From contig NW_003314273.1 of the NCBI RefSeq assembly GCF_000143415.4, positions 1,100,264-1,164,263 of the forward strand: a stretch of 64,000 nt of DNA. Direction: 5' to 3'. This DNA is from Selaginella moellendorffii. Lineage: Eukaryota; Streptophyta; Lycopodiopsida; Selaginellales; Selaginellaceae. This document shows positions 45,438-57,044 of this stretch, piece by piece. Both the position numbers and the translations under genes were made by a program. The notes beneath the pieces are model-generated. The model was not told the DNA's origin and did no database searches. It was given only the letters and a program-made list of their open reading frames with translations. How positions within the stretch are numbered: the first letter of the stretch is position 1; each line of letters starts with the position of its first letter.

Positions 45438-48400
45438 ATGGCGAGGGCAGGGCGTAAGCGAACCCAGGCAGAGACAGAACCTCCGCCAGAGCTGGAGCCT
45501 CCGGCCGAACAAGAGGCTATGGATGAGGAATCCTTGCATGAGGAGGACTCCAGTGAGGAAACTTCCAAACAGGAGTCCGGTGGCAAGGTTCAGTCGTCCA
45601 AGGCTTGATTGGACGTTCTAGAAGGACAATTGGCGCAGACCAATGCCCTGTTGGAGACTCTCATACGCAAGCTAAAGTGTGACGAGAAGCGGAAGAAAAA
45701 GCGAAAGACTGCGGATGCTGGCAGCGCAGAAGGTGCGGACCCTTCGGCAGAGATTGAGGCAAAACCAGACAAGGTCGAACAACCCGAAGTGGAATCAGTC
45801 CCTCAGGCAGTTCCCAAGTACAAACCAAAACCCCCACCGGTCTTCAAGGGAGTGAACGACTATAAGGTGGTGGAGGATTGGTTTTATGATATGGAGGACT
45901 ACTTCCGAGCGTTGCGGTTACTGAGTTCGGAGAAGGTCCCATGTGCAAAACCATACTTGGCAGATAATGCCAAGTCTTGGTGGAGAACGATGGAGGCCAA
46001 CGAAGGACCGGTGGCCACTTGGGACATGATGAAGGCGAGGATTCGCGCAACATATGTTCCCCCGAATGCCACTCTGCATCTGAGAGATGAGCTGAGTAGG
46101 CTGAAGTAGACTGGAACCATCCAGGAATATGTGAATGGGTTCATGGCAAAGAGGATACTTGTCACGGACATGGGGGATATGGATGCGTTCCATGCCTTCA
46201 TATCGGGTTTGCAAACCTAGGCTCGCGGTGAGGTGATGCGCTGGAACCCGACCAACTACAAGGAAGCGTTGGATGCGGCCATCAAGGTGCATTTCAATGA
46301 TAACCTGCAAAAGGGGAACACGACGGGGTCGGGATCCACGTTTAGCAATGGGGCCAAACCAAGGGGAACGTATAGCAAGGGGAAATTCAAAAAGAGTTTC
46401 TCTAAGAATGAGTCCTCGGGGTTCCGGAAAGGCAAATCCGGTGGCCAGCGAGCGAGTACGTGGGGGAGTCAAGCGAAAAGAGACAAACCCACGGATAAGA
46501 AGGTCAAGTCGTATAGCAGCGTGGGAAATAACATATGCTACAACTGCAGTGAAGCGGGACACTTTTCGATGGAATGTCCCTACCTGAAGAAGGCCAGAGC
46601 CAATATAGCCATCAAGTCGGGTGAAGTCCAAATTGAAGTATGTGATCCAGTCCTTAACTCAAAGTTACTCATTACACGAGCAACTTTGGTAGAGAGTCAT
46701 TCGCGACATCTACTAGCCCTCCGAGGGAAGCTCGGAGGTAGCTTTGTTAAGATCCTTATTGACACGGGTGCTTCGGATAATTTTGTGGCTGCAAACATAG
46801 TCCGGCAAGCCGGACTAACGGTGCAGCGGCTAGGCGAACCAAGGACTATAGAGTTTGTTCAAGGTAGCCAAATCACCGATGAGGTACTTCGACAAGTGAG
46901 AGTCGAAGTAGGGACATGGAAAGTAGACATGGATTTCACCGTGTTGGACATGGCGGGATTTGATGTGATCTTCGGAATGGATTGGTTCAATCGGTTCGTG
47001 GTAGCCCTGCATGGACAAGGTAGGAACCTTGTGGTACTGGCAAATGCCCAAGGAAGAAGATCTAGGGTGGAGGCCCAGGATCTAAAGGTAGGGCAAAGCA
47101 AGGCCAAATTTTCCTGCCTAAACCTGGTGTCCACGAGAGGACAACTCACTAAAGGAACTAAGGCAACCTTTTTGTGCTTACTCTCGGTGAAGAGTGACAA
47201 AAAGACAGGAACGGAAGAAGTACCTTTAGTGATCCAGCAGGTGTTGGACCAATTCCAGGATACCATGCCGGAGGAGTTACCGGCGGGGTTGCCCCCCACA
47301 CGACCGATAGAACATAAGATTGAGCTGGTCGAGGGTGCTGAGGCGGTGGTTCGTCCCCCCTATTGTTTGAACGAAAAAGAACTCAAGGAGCTCAAGTGCC
47401 AACTAGAGGAGTTGGTGGACAAAGGGTATGTTAGGTTGAGCAAGTCGCCGTATGGGGTGCCGGTGCTATTTGTGAAAAAGAAAAATGGATCTATGCGCAT
47501 GTGCATAGACTACCGGTTGCTCAACAAGTATACAAAGAAGAACAAGTACCCTTTGCCAAGGATTGAGGATCTGTTCGATAGGTTGGGAAAGGCAAAATAC
47601 TTCTCGAGGATTGACCTAAGGTCAGGATACTACCAGATCAGGGTAGCTGAGGAAGATGTCAAGAAGACAACCTGTCGAACGAGGTATGGGAGCTTTGAGT
47701 TTCTGGTGATGCCCTTTGGGCTGTGCAATGCGCCGGCAAAGTTTTCGGCGTTGATGAACCACATCTTTGTACCCTATCTGGATAACTTCGTGGTCGTCTA
47801 TATCGACAACATCCTGATCTATAGCGAGACGCTAGAGGAGCATGCCGAACACTTGGCGAAGGTGTTTGAGAAACTAAGGGAACACAAACTGTATGCTAAA
47901 GAGAGCAAATGTGACTTTGCTCAACAAGAGGTAAAGTTTCTCGGGCATGTGGTGGGCCAAGACGGGCTCAAGATGGACCCGGAGAAGGTCCAAGTGATCC
48001 AGGAATGGGAGCGAGCATCGAATGTACATGAGTTGAGGGCGTTCTTGGGGCTATGCAACTACTACTGAAAGTTTATCAGACACTATTCGAGAGTAGCCCT
48101 GCCCTTAACGAACCAAACAGGAAAAGGGAAGATGGTATGGACAGCGGAATGCGAGGCGGCATTCGTCCACCTCAAAGGGAAATTGAGGAAGGCTCAAGTG
48201 TTGGCATTACCAGACTTTGGTAAGGACTTCGAGGTAGAAACGGATGCTTCAGACTTTGCGTTGGGCGCAGTTTTGAAGCAAGACAACCATCCAGTAGTGT
48301 TCTTCTCGAAGAAGTTGGACAAGGCTCAACGGAAGTGGCCTGCCCACGAGAAGGAATTGTTTGCGGTGGTCAAGGCGCTCAAGGAGTGGCGACACTACCT

Positions 48401-50280
48401 TGGGAGACACTTGAAGGTTTACACGGACAATGTGGCAACGAAACACTTCTTGTCACAGCCCGACCTGAGAGGGAAACAAGGTCGGTGGGCCAATGCCTTG
48501 GCCGAGTTTGATTGCGAGATTCTGTACAAGCCTGGGAAGAGCAACATCGTGGCGGATGCGCTAAGTCGAAAAGCGAGCTTGAGGTTGGCAATATCCAGCG
48601 CAACAGCAACCTTCTAGGACGATGTGCGGACAGCATCTGAGAACGATGGTCGAGCACAAGAAGTGTTGTTGAGGAATCTAGAGGCACGGGAAGCTCACCA
48701 GAGAGGTGAGCTGCCAACGGAAGAGAAAACGGGCTATGCGGAATGCAACGGACTCATCTATTACAAGCAAACGAGGGTGTATGTTCCAGAAGGGGAACTA
48801 AGGAAGGTAGCCTTAGAAGAGTGTCATGACGGACCTCTTGCGAGACACGGCGGAGTGCCCAAGATGATGGGCTTACTCAAGAGGAAGTACCATTGGCCAG
48901 ATATGGCTAAGGACGTCCAAGACTATGTAAAGACATGTCCAACATGTCAGCAGGTCAAAGCCGTGACTAAGGCTAGTGGGGGCTTGTTGCAAAGCATCCC
49001 AATTCCAGATCGTCCGTGGAAATGTCTTACGATAGACTTCATTACGGGACTTCCCCCAAGCGAGGGGTTTGATGCGGTATTCGTGGTGGTGGACCGATTT
49101 TCGAAAATGGCACATTTCATACCCACCACAACGGAAGTGGATGCGGAAGGTGTGACGAAGCTGTTCTTCGAACAAGTGGTTCGAGTGCGGGGAAGGCCGG
49201 AAGAGATCATCTTAGATCGAGATAAGATCTTCACTAGTAGGTTCTGGAGGACTCTCCTAGAACAGTATCGCACCAAGTTGAAATTCAGCACAGCCTATCA
49301 CCCATAGACAGGTATGGGGTATTAAGTCAAGTTTGGTGGCACTAACATTTCTTGACAGACGGACAAATGGAAAGGGTGAATAGGCAGCTGGAGGATTATT
49401 TGCGATGCTATGTCTCGGGAGACCAGACCGATTGGGTAAGTCATTTGGGACTTGCGGAAATGTGTTATAACAACTCAGCACATTCGAGTATCGGGGTGAG
49501 TCCATGGGAAGTCATCAATGGGCGAGCTATTGAAGGTCCTGTGGAACTCGGCGTGGCCGAGTATCATGGAGAGCTACCCGTAGTGGAGGCATTCACGGCA
49601 GAAAGACTCAACATTTGGAATCTAGTGAGGGATTCCTTGGAACGGGCTCAACAAAGGCAAACGAAGTACGCGAACCTAAAGCGCCGGGATGTAGAGTTCC
49701 AAGCTGAGGAGAAGGTGTGGCTGAACACCAAGAACCTCAGGCTACCAAGTGGGATCAGCCGGAAGTTGACCCAAAGGTAAAAATGCATGTATTCCTATAA
49801 ATGAATTGATCTTGAGTTCCTTAAGCAGGTTCGCGGGGCCTTACGAGATTGAGGCACGAATCGGTAAAGTGGCTTACCGACTCCGACTTCCTCGAGAAAT
49901 GGGGAAGATGCACCCAGTGTTCCACGTGAACTTGCTCAAGCCGTACTTTGAGGATCCGCTTCGCAAGGACCAAGTAAGACCTTTACCTGAGGTTATCCAA
50001 GGGGAAGAGGAATACGAAGTCGAGGCCATCCTCAATGCGCGCAAGAGCAAGCGACAAGGACGCGAGGTGAGAGAGTTCCATGTGAAGTGGAAAGGATTCT
50101 GATCTGAGTCGACTCTCCGCTGAAAGAAACTTCCCCAAGTCCAAAGAAGCTCACGACCTTCTCCTTGCGGAGCAGCACCATCCTCCACACTGCGAAGCAA
50201 CATGGGAACCGGAGGAGAACCTGGCGAACGCGCGAGATCTAGTGGAGGAATTTCTGCAAGGCAGAACTCTATATACTTAT
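45438..50280 (+). pseudogene. Gypsy (chromovirus-like) gag-pol polyprotein with two introns, inactivated
   Basis: One continuous frame carries gag (from 45438; VVEDWFYDMEDYFRALR), zinc knuckle [14 protein letters not shown], protease [12 protein letters not shown], reverse transcriptase ([30 protein letters not shown], then YIDN in place of catalytic YIDD), RNase H (ETDASDFALGAVL), integrase HHCC zinc region (CPTCQQVK) and core (TIDFITGLP, LDRDKIF). The integrase continues across GT-AG introns at 49312-49358 (47 bp) and 49777-49828 (52 bp); joining restores YHP-TDGQMERVN and the GPY module (FAGPYEIEARIGKVAYRLRL). A chromodomain-like end follows (EYEVEAILNARKS, FHVKWKGF), itself disrupted before EATWEPEENL. 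In-frame stops: 45606, 46107, 46218, 48066, 48615, 49305, 50100. Confidence 0.9.
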
Positions 50281-50701
50281 GCAAAGTTCAATTAAAAATA
50301 TCAATTTGCAAAGTTGAGCAAGTGGCATATGTTGGGACCCGAAGGCACGCCGAAGGTGAGCTAATTAGCATAGGTTAGCTAGGTCGACCAGGCATAGGGA
50401 ACTACGCCCGACTCCCTGCAGGGATGTCGAATTCGTAGACGTATTCTACAGAGGTTGGGTTCGAGTCCCAACCCCCTAGTAAAGCAAGGCTGGGTTCAAG
50501 TCCCGACCCCATACTAGGGCATGGTGAGGTGCGGAGTATAGGGACACCTATATTCCGTTGTCATGGGCTCTCGGCCGGGGAGGCTAACTTAGGCACACCG
50601 CTAAGTGGGGGGATGCCCCCGGAGACATGGTCAACAAGTCGTAGGATCAAAAAGAGAGATGTTCGATGTGGGCATCGAACTTCTTCTATGGGTGGTGGAG
50701 T

Positions 50702-51798
50702 TGTAAGGAACCAACTCGCCGAGGTGTCGTAGGCTAAAGGAACCCCGAAAGCTTGACCAAAATGACAAAGAGTTCATTGGATGGGACCGAGTTCGAGATA
50801 GAGTCCGGAATCGAGTCCGAGGCCGACTCGGGGACCGAGTTCGAGACCGAGTCCGAGATCCGAAATCGGGTCCGAGACCGAGTCCGAGGTTGAGTCCGAG
50901 GTCGGGTCTAAGATTGGGTCCGAGATCGAGTCTGAGATCGAGTCCGAGACCGAATCCGAAGTCGGATCCGACATCGAGTCTGAGATCGAGCCAGAGACTA
51001 AGTCCAAATACTAATACGGGTCAAGGGGTGAAAGCCCAAAGCGTGCATCTCCCAAGGGGGGGGGGGGGGGGGGGGCCCCCTGGGGTTCCCAAAATTTAAA
51101 AGGGGATTGGGGGGCCCGGGACCCCTTTTTAAGGGGCCCCCCCGGGGGGGTTTTCAACCGCCTTGAGGTTGAAACTGGGACCGAGGGGCCTTGGGTGGGA
51201 GTGAGCATGGACTTGGTTGGTGCCGAAGGGGCCATCCAAAGAAGTGCTCAAGAGCAGCTCCCACTCCCGAAAGGGAAACCGATTGCGGTGCTCCTGGCTC
51301 ATGTGGAGTGGTGCCCACTTAAGTACCCTGCGGCTCATTGGTCCTCGCCCTTCCTAGGGGCTTGGGCCTTCCTTCGGGATGGAAGTGGGGGGGTAGAGGT
51401 ACCCATACCAAGCCGTTAGGCCACGGTGTTTTGCCCCAGCGTCCCGAAGCAAGTGTTGCACTCAAGACTTGGGATTTAGAGGGTCCCATGATCAAGTCTT
51501 GTGGTACCAAGGGATGTTAGGAACCTGGAGGCTTGGTGTGCTTGGCTACTTGTGCTTGCGGGGAGTGTAGCCAAACCTTAAGTCCAGTCTAACCCGGGGA
51601 GGGGGATTGGGAGTGATTTGGGAATCCGTGGATGGATGGCTAACACTCCGTTGCTCGTGCAGTGAGTAGCTGAAACCAAGTAGGAACTGGTACCATAGGC
51701 GAGAACCTTGGCAAGGGAACTTAGCAAAAGCCAAGGCAATGTTGGACGGATAGACGAGGTAAACTGGCAAATTAGAAAGGAAAAATTTATGGCTTACA
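50702..51798 (+). repeat. 3' LTR of full-length Gypsy element (1097 bp)
   Basis: Same start and end as the 44276 LTR. It differs clearly only at 51055-51150, where the sequence after a long G run looks corrupted (see findings). Confidence 0.9.
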
Positions 51799-54131
51799 GG
51801 TGTGAACTTGCAAGGAAGTGTAATGAATTGTAAGTAATCAAAAGGAACGACTTGAAAGACGATTTATAGGGGTTCAAATATAGAGGGAAAGGGGCCATGA
51901 ATAAGAGTGCACCCGTTTTTCTAATTGGTTAAGGGTCTTGGGATATTTGGGGTTAAGTGTCCTTGGGTTTGAATAGTACTAAATTGGGTGACCTTCTGGG
52001 AAGTCCAAATTCAGGAGCTTACATTTGGTATTGGAGTGGTCTCAAGTCTGACTCTATTAGTTGGCTTAAGGGAATCACACCACATATTGATTGACATCTA
52101 GCAAGTCCAAATTTCTCCAGTTGGGCTTGACCCGAGGGTAGGGTGTCAAGAGAGCAAGGCTCTTAGGAGAGTTGCGGATGTCAACTTCCATTCACAAGGG
52201 TGTGAACTTGCAGGGAAGTGTGGTCAATTGTAAACAACTAAAAGGAACAACTCGAAAGATGATCCATAGGAGTTCAAATATAGAAGGAAAGGGCCCATGA
52301 ATAAGTGTGCACCCCCTTTTCCAATCGGTTAAGGGTCTTGAAATATTTGGGGTTAAGCGTCCTTGAGTTTGAATAATACTGGGTTGGGTGACTTCCACAA
52401 AGACCAACATATGACACATAAAAGTGTCAAGATGGAATCTAAGATGGACCTGAGATGGAGTCCGAGATAAAGTTTGAGATGGACCCAAGATGGAATCCAA
52501 GTCCAAGTCTGAGTCCAAGTCCAAAAACTAATTTAGGCTGTTGGGTGAAAACCTAAAGCGATTGTCCCCCCAGGAAAGGCTAGTGTGTAACTTGGTGAAG
52601 TGTTCAAAAGTTGGTTCTAGCTCCTGTTGGGGGAAGGAGGGGCGCCTCCCCCAACGCTCGCTCAAACATGAGAAATGCTTCAATGCTCTTCACAAAATAC
52701 CCCCCCTTTTTTTGGGGGAAGGAGGGGCACCTCCCCCAGCAAATGGTGAACCCGACATAATGCGCGGCACTTTTTGGGCGTCATTTCTCTCTTTTTCTTT
52801 TAGCCGCAGAACTTAGGAAGGAATTCCTTGTTTGTCTTGCGGTGGTTTTGTTTGATCCTGGGCGTGTTGGATAGGTTTAGAGCTCCTCTTTCCAGCAAGG
52901 TATGGCACTCATCAAGCCGTGCAGTATTTGAAGAGATACAATGTTTCTTAGCTCAGTTTGAGGAACGGTTTGGGGTTTTCACTTTCTCGCCTAGATCCTC
53001 GGCCCAATTTCTCAAAGTAGTGCATTTGGGCTTGTAGATCTGGCCTAGATCTATGAGTAGGGGTGATTCTTGGTGCTAGATTTGGCCAAATTGGCGACAT
53101 GCAAAAGGATTTTCTTCTCTGGCTAAATTGGATCATCTTTGTAGCATGAATTCGTGCTCCTCCAGGCTTTGTTTTGGATGCTGTTTGTTTTTAGAGGTGC
53201 TCCTGGTCCTAGGCTTTCCAAAAATACCAACAGCGCCTTAGTATCAATCTACATTAGTGACATGCATATATTTTTCCACAATATTGGCGTTCCAAGCTAC
53301 CTCTTCTTGGATTTTAGGGAATATTGAGGTGGCTTCTTCCCAAATTCTTGTGATAGAAGGTAAATGGCGCTGAGCTCTTTCCAACGAGCCTACCAATAGT
53401 CAAAATGGGGAAGGATTAAGACCAAAGGTCTTATTTTTCTCTTTTAGGCTAAACTTTGTTAGGAGTTCCTTGGGAACGAAGCAATCTTCAAGGAATAGTT
53501 GGCATAGGAACAGGAACAAGAAGAACAAGAACAGGAATTAACGTAGGAACAGAGACAGTAGGAGCAGGCGCTGGATAGGAGTTGGTGTTGGAGTAGACGT
53601 AGGGGTAGGAGAGAGAGCAGGGGTTACTGGTTACAAGTTATAGGTCTCTGGTTATTAGTTACTGGTTATTGGTTACCAGCTACTCCAGTAGCTGCTCCAA
53701 TGGCTACTTCAGCGGCTACTCCAGTGGCTACTCCAGCGGCTACTCCAGCGGCTACTCCAATGGCTATTCCAGCAGCTACCTTACGAGTTAATGGTTACAT
53801 GTGCTTGAGGCCTACATCTCCTTCCATTTCCACCATTATTTCTCTTCATCACAGGCATTTTGGGCAACTTTGTGCAACTTGAGCACTAGCCTATAGTCTT
53901 CTTGCCCCTGTCAACCCAGTTGCCTTGACCGGTCATTTGTAGTATTCAAGGTATTTGATGCCGGTACAAACTAGACATATGACAAACTGGCACCCTTTTA
54001 CCATACCTCGAGGCCCTAAGGTACAAAGTAAACTTTCTAACATCCAAAGGCAGCTTAGGTACGACACTAGACCTTCTCGGGCCGAGTTCTCTTCATCCTC
54101 AGTAAATTCCAGTAACTTAGATCTATGAGCT
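51799..54131. repeat. Repeat-derived spacer: ~401-bp tandem duplication, LTR fragment, 12-bp microsatellite
   Basis: GTGTGAACTTGCARGGAAGTG recurs at 51800 and 52201, with about 190 bases clearly alike after each. From 52394 to about 52640 lies a contracted fragment of the minisatellite LTR (CTTGGTGAAGTGTTCAAAAG). At 53690-53780 the unit TACTCCAGCGGC repeats about seven times. No gene is visible. 53940-54131 leads into the gag that follows and may hold its leader. Confidence 0.6.
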
Positions 54132-55403
54132 ATGGCGCAACCACCTTTAGCTCAACCTCAGCTCCATGTTCTATAGAAGGGGAGTGATCTGCCAACCTTC
54201 TCAGGTGTTGGAACAGTCTCTCCAACATCACATATCAGTCGCTTTGACTACTACTGCACCACAAATATGATCGTCGATGATGATTGTATGTGCCGTGATT
54301 TCTTGCAGTCTCTTGAAGGCAAAGCAGCAACCTGGGTAGATTCTCTCCTCCTAGAGGACCGGACAGACTTCCAGACACTACTTGCTTCTTTTAGAGAACG
54401 CTTTGTTGAGGAAAAATCCACAAATTGGCTACTTGTCGACCTCTTTTCGTTCTGGCAGGGTGCTCACGAGTCTGTTCCTGACTACATCACACGGTTTTGA
54501 GCTTATTGGAAGCAGTGTTGGGATCACAGAGTAGTCCAAGATGAGCAACAGAGGATCACGGCATTCACAGCAGGTCTGCGTGGGAACTTGCAGTGGAAAC
54601 TTCTTAAAAAGACATTCAGGTCTTGCCGTGAGGCATTTTCATTTGCCACAAAGCTAGAAAGAGAGCTTCTTGTCAACTTGGGGATTGCTAGAGTTGATTT
54701 CAACCAAGCCATCACCCCATCAAAGTCACCTTGTGTAGTTGTTCGTCCGTCCACAACAAAGCCCATCGCTATTGAGCATACACCTCCAGCTATTGAGAAC
54801 ATTGCCAACAAGATGCAGCAGCCGAAGGAGATCATTTTTCAATAACAATCACACCATGACAAACTGCTCCAGGAGCTGGTGCAGTCCAGGAAAGAGGCTG
54901 CTACAGCTCGGGAACGTAGATTCAAATCTCGTTGGTGCACTCACTACGTGACGAACACACACAACACACAGTGTTGCTTCAAGCTTCACCCAGAGCTTCG
55001 GTCTCCATCTTCTCAACGTGTCCAACAACATCCCTTCACTAATAATTCCACATCGTCTCGGGGTCTAGAGACATATCAGGAGCAGTTGGAGTGACAAGCA
55101 ATTGAGGCAGCCCCTTCGGCAAGCAAAGGCAAGGCACCAGCCTCATCGGTCAACACGATTTTTGTAGTTGAGGAACTCTATAGGCAACAGCAGCAAACCA
55201 CAGCCACTCGAGACCAAGCAAAGAAGAAGGCAGCCGCTCAGCCTGGCGTCGATCCCCCGGTGTCAGTTGAGAGTGAATCTTTGTCAGCACCAAATCTAGT
55301 GACACAAAGGGTGGCTTGTAAGCTCCCCTTCAAGTCACTGCTCTCTTCTCCTCCTGAGATCTCACCAATAGCTATTCCTGTTTTGGAGCCAGTTCTTCAA
55401 CAG

Positions 55404-57044
55404 TGTGAGACACAAAATACCTAGGCCCCAAAGTGGAGCCGGAAAGGGTGCCACGTGGTAGTGGCTGAAGCGAGAGCCAAACGAGCGTAACACGTTTGGA
55501 CCAAAAGCTCCGACTTGAAAAGTCAAGAGCGGGAGTGGAACTCCCAACGAAGTGCTCGAGGAACGAGCACGAAGCGAGCAAAAAGCGAGGCTCCAAAAAG
55601 GGACACAAAAGGACCAACACATGACACGTGGAAGTGTCCGAGATGGACTCGAGTTGGAGTCCGAAGTGGAGTCCGAGATGGACTCGAGTTGGAGTCCGAA
55701 GTGGAGTCCGAGATGGACCCGAGTTGGAGTCCGAAGTGGAGTCCGAGATGGACTCAAGTTGGAGTCCGAAGTGGAGTCCGAAGTGGAGTCCGAGATGGAC
55801 CCGAGATGGAGTCCGAGATGGAGTCCGAGATGGAGTCCGAGGTGGACCCAAGATGGACCTGAAGTGGAGTCCAAGATGGAGTCCGAGATGGACCCGAGAT
55901 GGACCCGAAATGGAGTCCGAGATGGAGTCCGAGATGGAGTCCGAGGTGGACCCGAGATGGACCCGAAATGGAGTCCGAGATGGACCCGAGATGGAGTCCG
56001 AGATGGAGTCCGAGCCCGAGTCCGAGTTCGAGTCCGAGTCCGAGTCCGAGTCCGAGTTCGAGTCTAAGAGGGTGAAAGCCCAAAGCGTTCGTCTCCCAGA
56101 CCCTGGGGGGTTTGGTGAGCTCCAAAAGTATAGTAGGGGGGGGGACTGCAGTGGAGCCAGTTTGGCCCAGGAAGGCCAGACCCAGTGTTGGGTGATGAGC
56201 TGCCCACTGGGAAGTCCAAGACTAGAGTGAACACAGACCGACAAGCGGGGTAGCTTGGTGAAGTGTTCAAGAGCCGGCTCTAGTTCCCCTGGGAGATCGA
56301 CTGGCCGATGCTCCCAGTCCAAATGTGGGTGGCACTACCTACTTGGATACTTGGTGTGGCTCAACGGAACCCGCTCTAAACCCATGGCTAGAGCACCCAA
56401 GGGCAGAAGGCGAGGAGAGTACCCAGGTGGCTCGCGTAAGGCCACGGTGTTCCGAAATGTTGTCCCAAAGGCCCAGACTGTGGAAAGGAAGAGGAGCAGT
56501 CCTCTGGGGTAGTGACCAAGGACACAGTCGTGTGGTGAGGAAGTCCCAGAGGACCGTGGGACTTAGTGGTCGGGCCTGTGGGTCTCGATCCAGTGGCAGT
56601 GTTGGCAAACACGGCCAAGGGCAGAAAGGGACTTAGTGGGGACTGACAGAGGGATATTGGGGAAGGCTATTCCCCTTGTCGGTGGGCATCCTAAGGATGC
56701 TAAGGAGTGGATCTGAGATGACCACTCACGGATGGTTTGCCTAGTCTTGGAGAGCCAAGACTGTGATGCAAGTGGTATTAGACTACCAGTGTGGCAAAGG
56801 TGATTGGGCGTGGCCTTAGCGTAACGGGCTGCCATGTCGGTGGTACCTTTGAGTGTCGGTCATGGGATCGGACACGTGGAGCACTTGGACCAAGTGCAAA
56901 TGTTGAGTGGCATGGATGCCATTCTTGGGGCTAGCAAGTCCCAAGTCCTGGATTGGACTTATGGAGGTTGTGAATGAGACTCCTCCAAGTGGTCGGAGGT
57001 GTGGTTAAGTGACTAAAGTAGAATGGAAAATTTAGTCGCTTACA
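55404..57044 (+). repeat. Solo LTR, 1641 bp, with 5-bp target duplication AACAG
   Basis: Begins TGTGAGACACAAAATACC and ends AGTCGCTTACA. AACAG stands on both sides (55399-55403 and 57045-57049), and removing the LTR plus one repeat rejoins the host reading frame (EPVLQQ to LVDTPVTF). 55624-56075 is a pure GAGTCCGAGATG-type minisatellite. No internal region is left, so this is a product of LTR-LTR recombination. Confidence 0.9.
55624..56075 (+). repeat. Minisatellite of the LTR family, 12-bp base unit
   Basis: Units of GAGTCCGAGATG and variants (GAGTTGGAGTCC, GTGGACCCGAGA) run for about 450 bases and keep multiples of 6, so several frames stay open. Shorter tracts sit in the LTRs at 44348-44600, 50774-51010 and, inverted, 41848-42440. 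Confidence 0.9.

Larger units (their letters stand above)
44276..51798 (+). mobile_element. Full-length Gypsy LTR retrotransposon
   Basis: Two ~1.1-kb LTRs flank a primer-binding site, gag-pol and a purine-rich GGGTGGTGGAG just before the 3' LTR. Outside bases differ (GATTT on the left, GGTGT on the right), so there is no target duplication: the ends may come from recombination between two copies. Confidence 0.9.

Noticed and set aside
55552-56322. Long overlapping open frames on both strands (WSPRWSP-like and SDSISDS-like peptides)
   Set aside because: They are translations of the GAGTCCGAGATG minisatellite, which has no stops in several frames; there is no family content.
56908-56930. GGCATGGATGCCAT palindromes in the LTRs (also near 41079) as extra copies of the private palindrome family
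   Set aside because: The core differs and the flanks align with the LTR, so they are LTR sequence, not copies of the transposon's palindrome.
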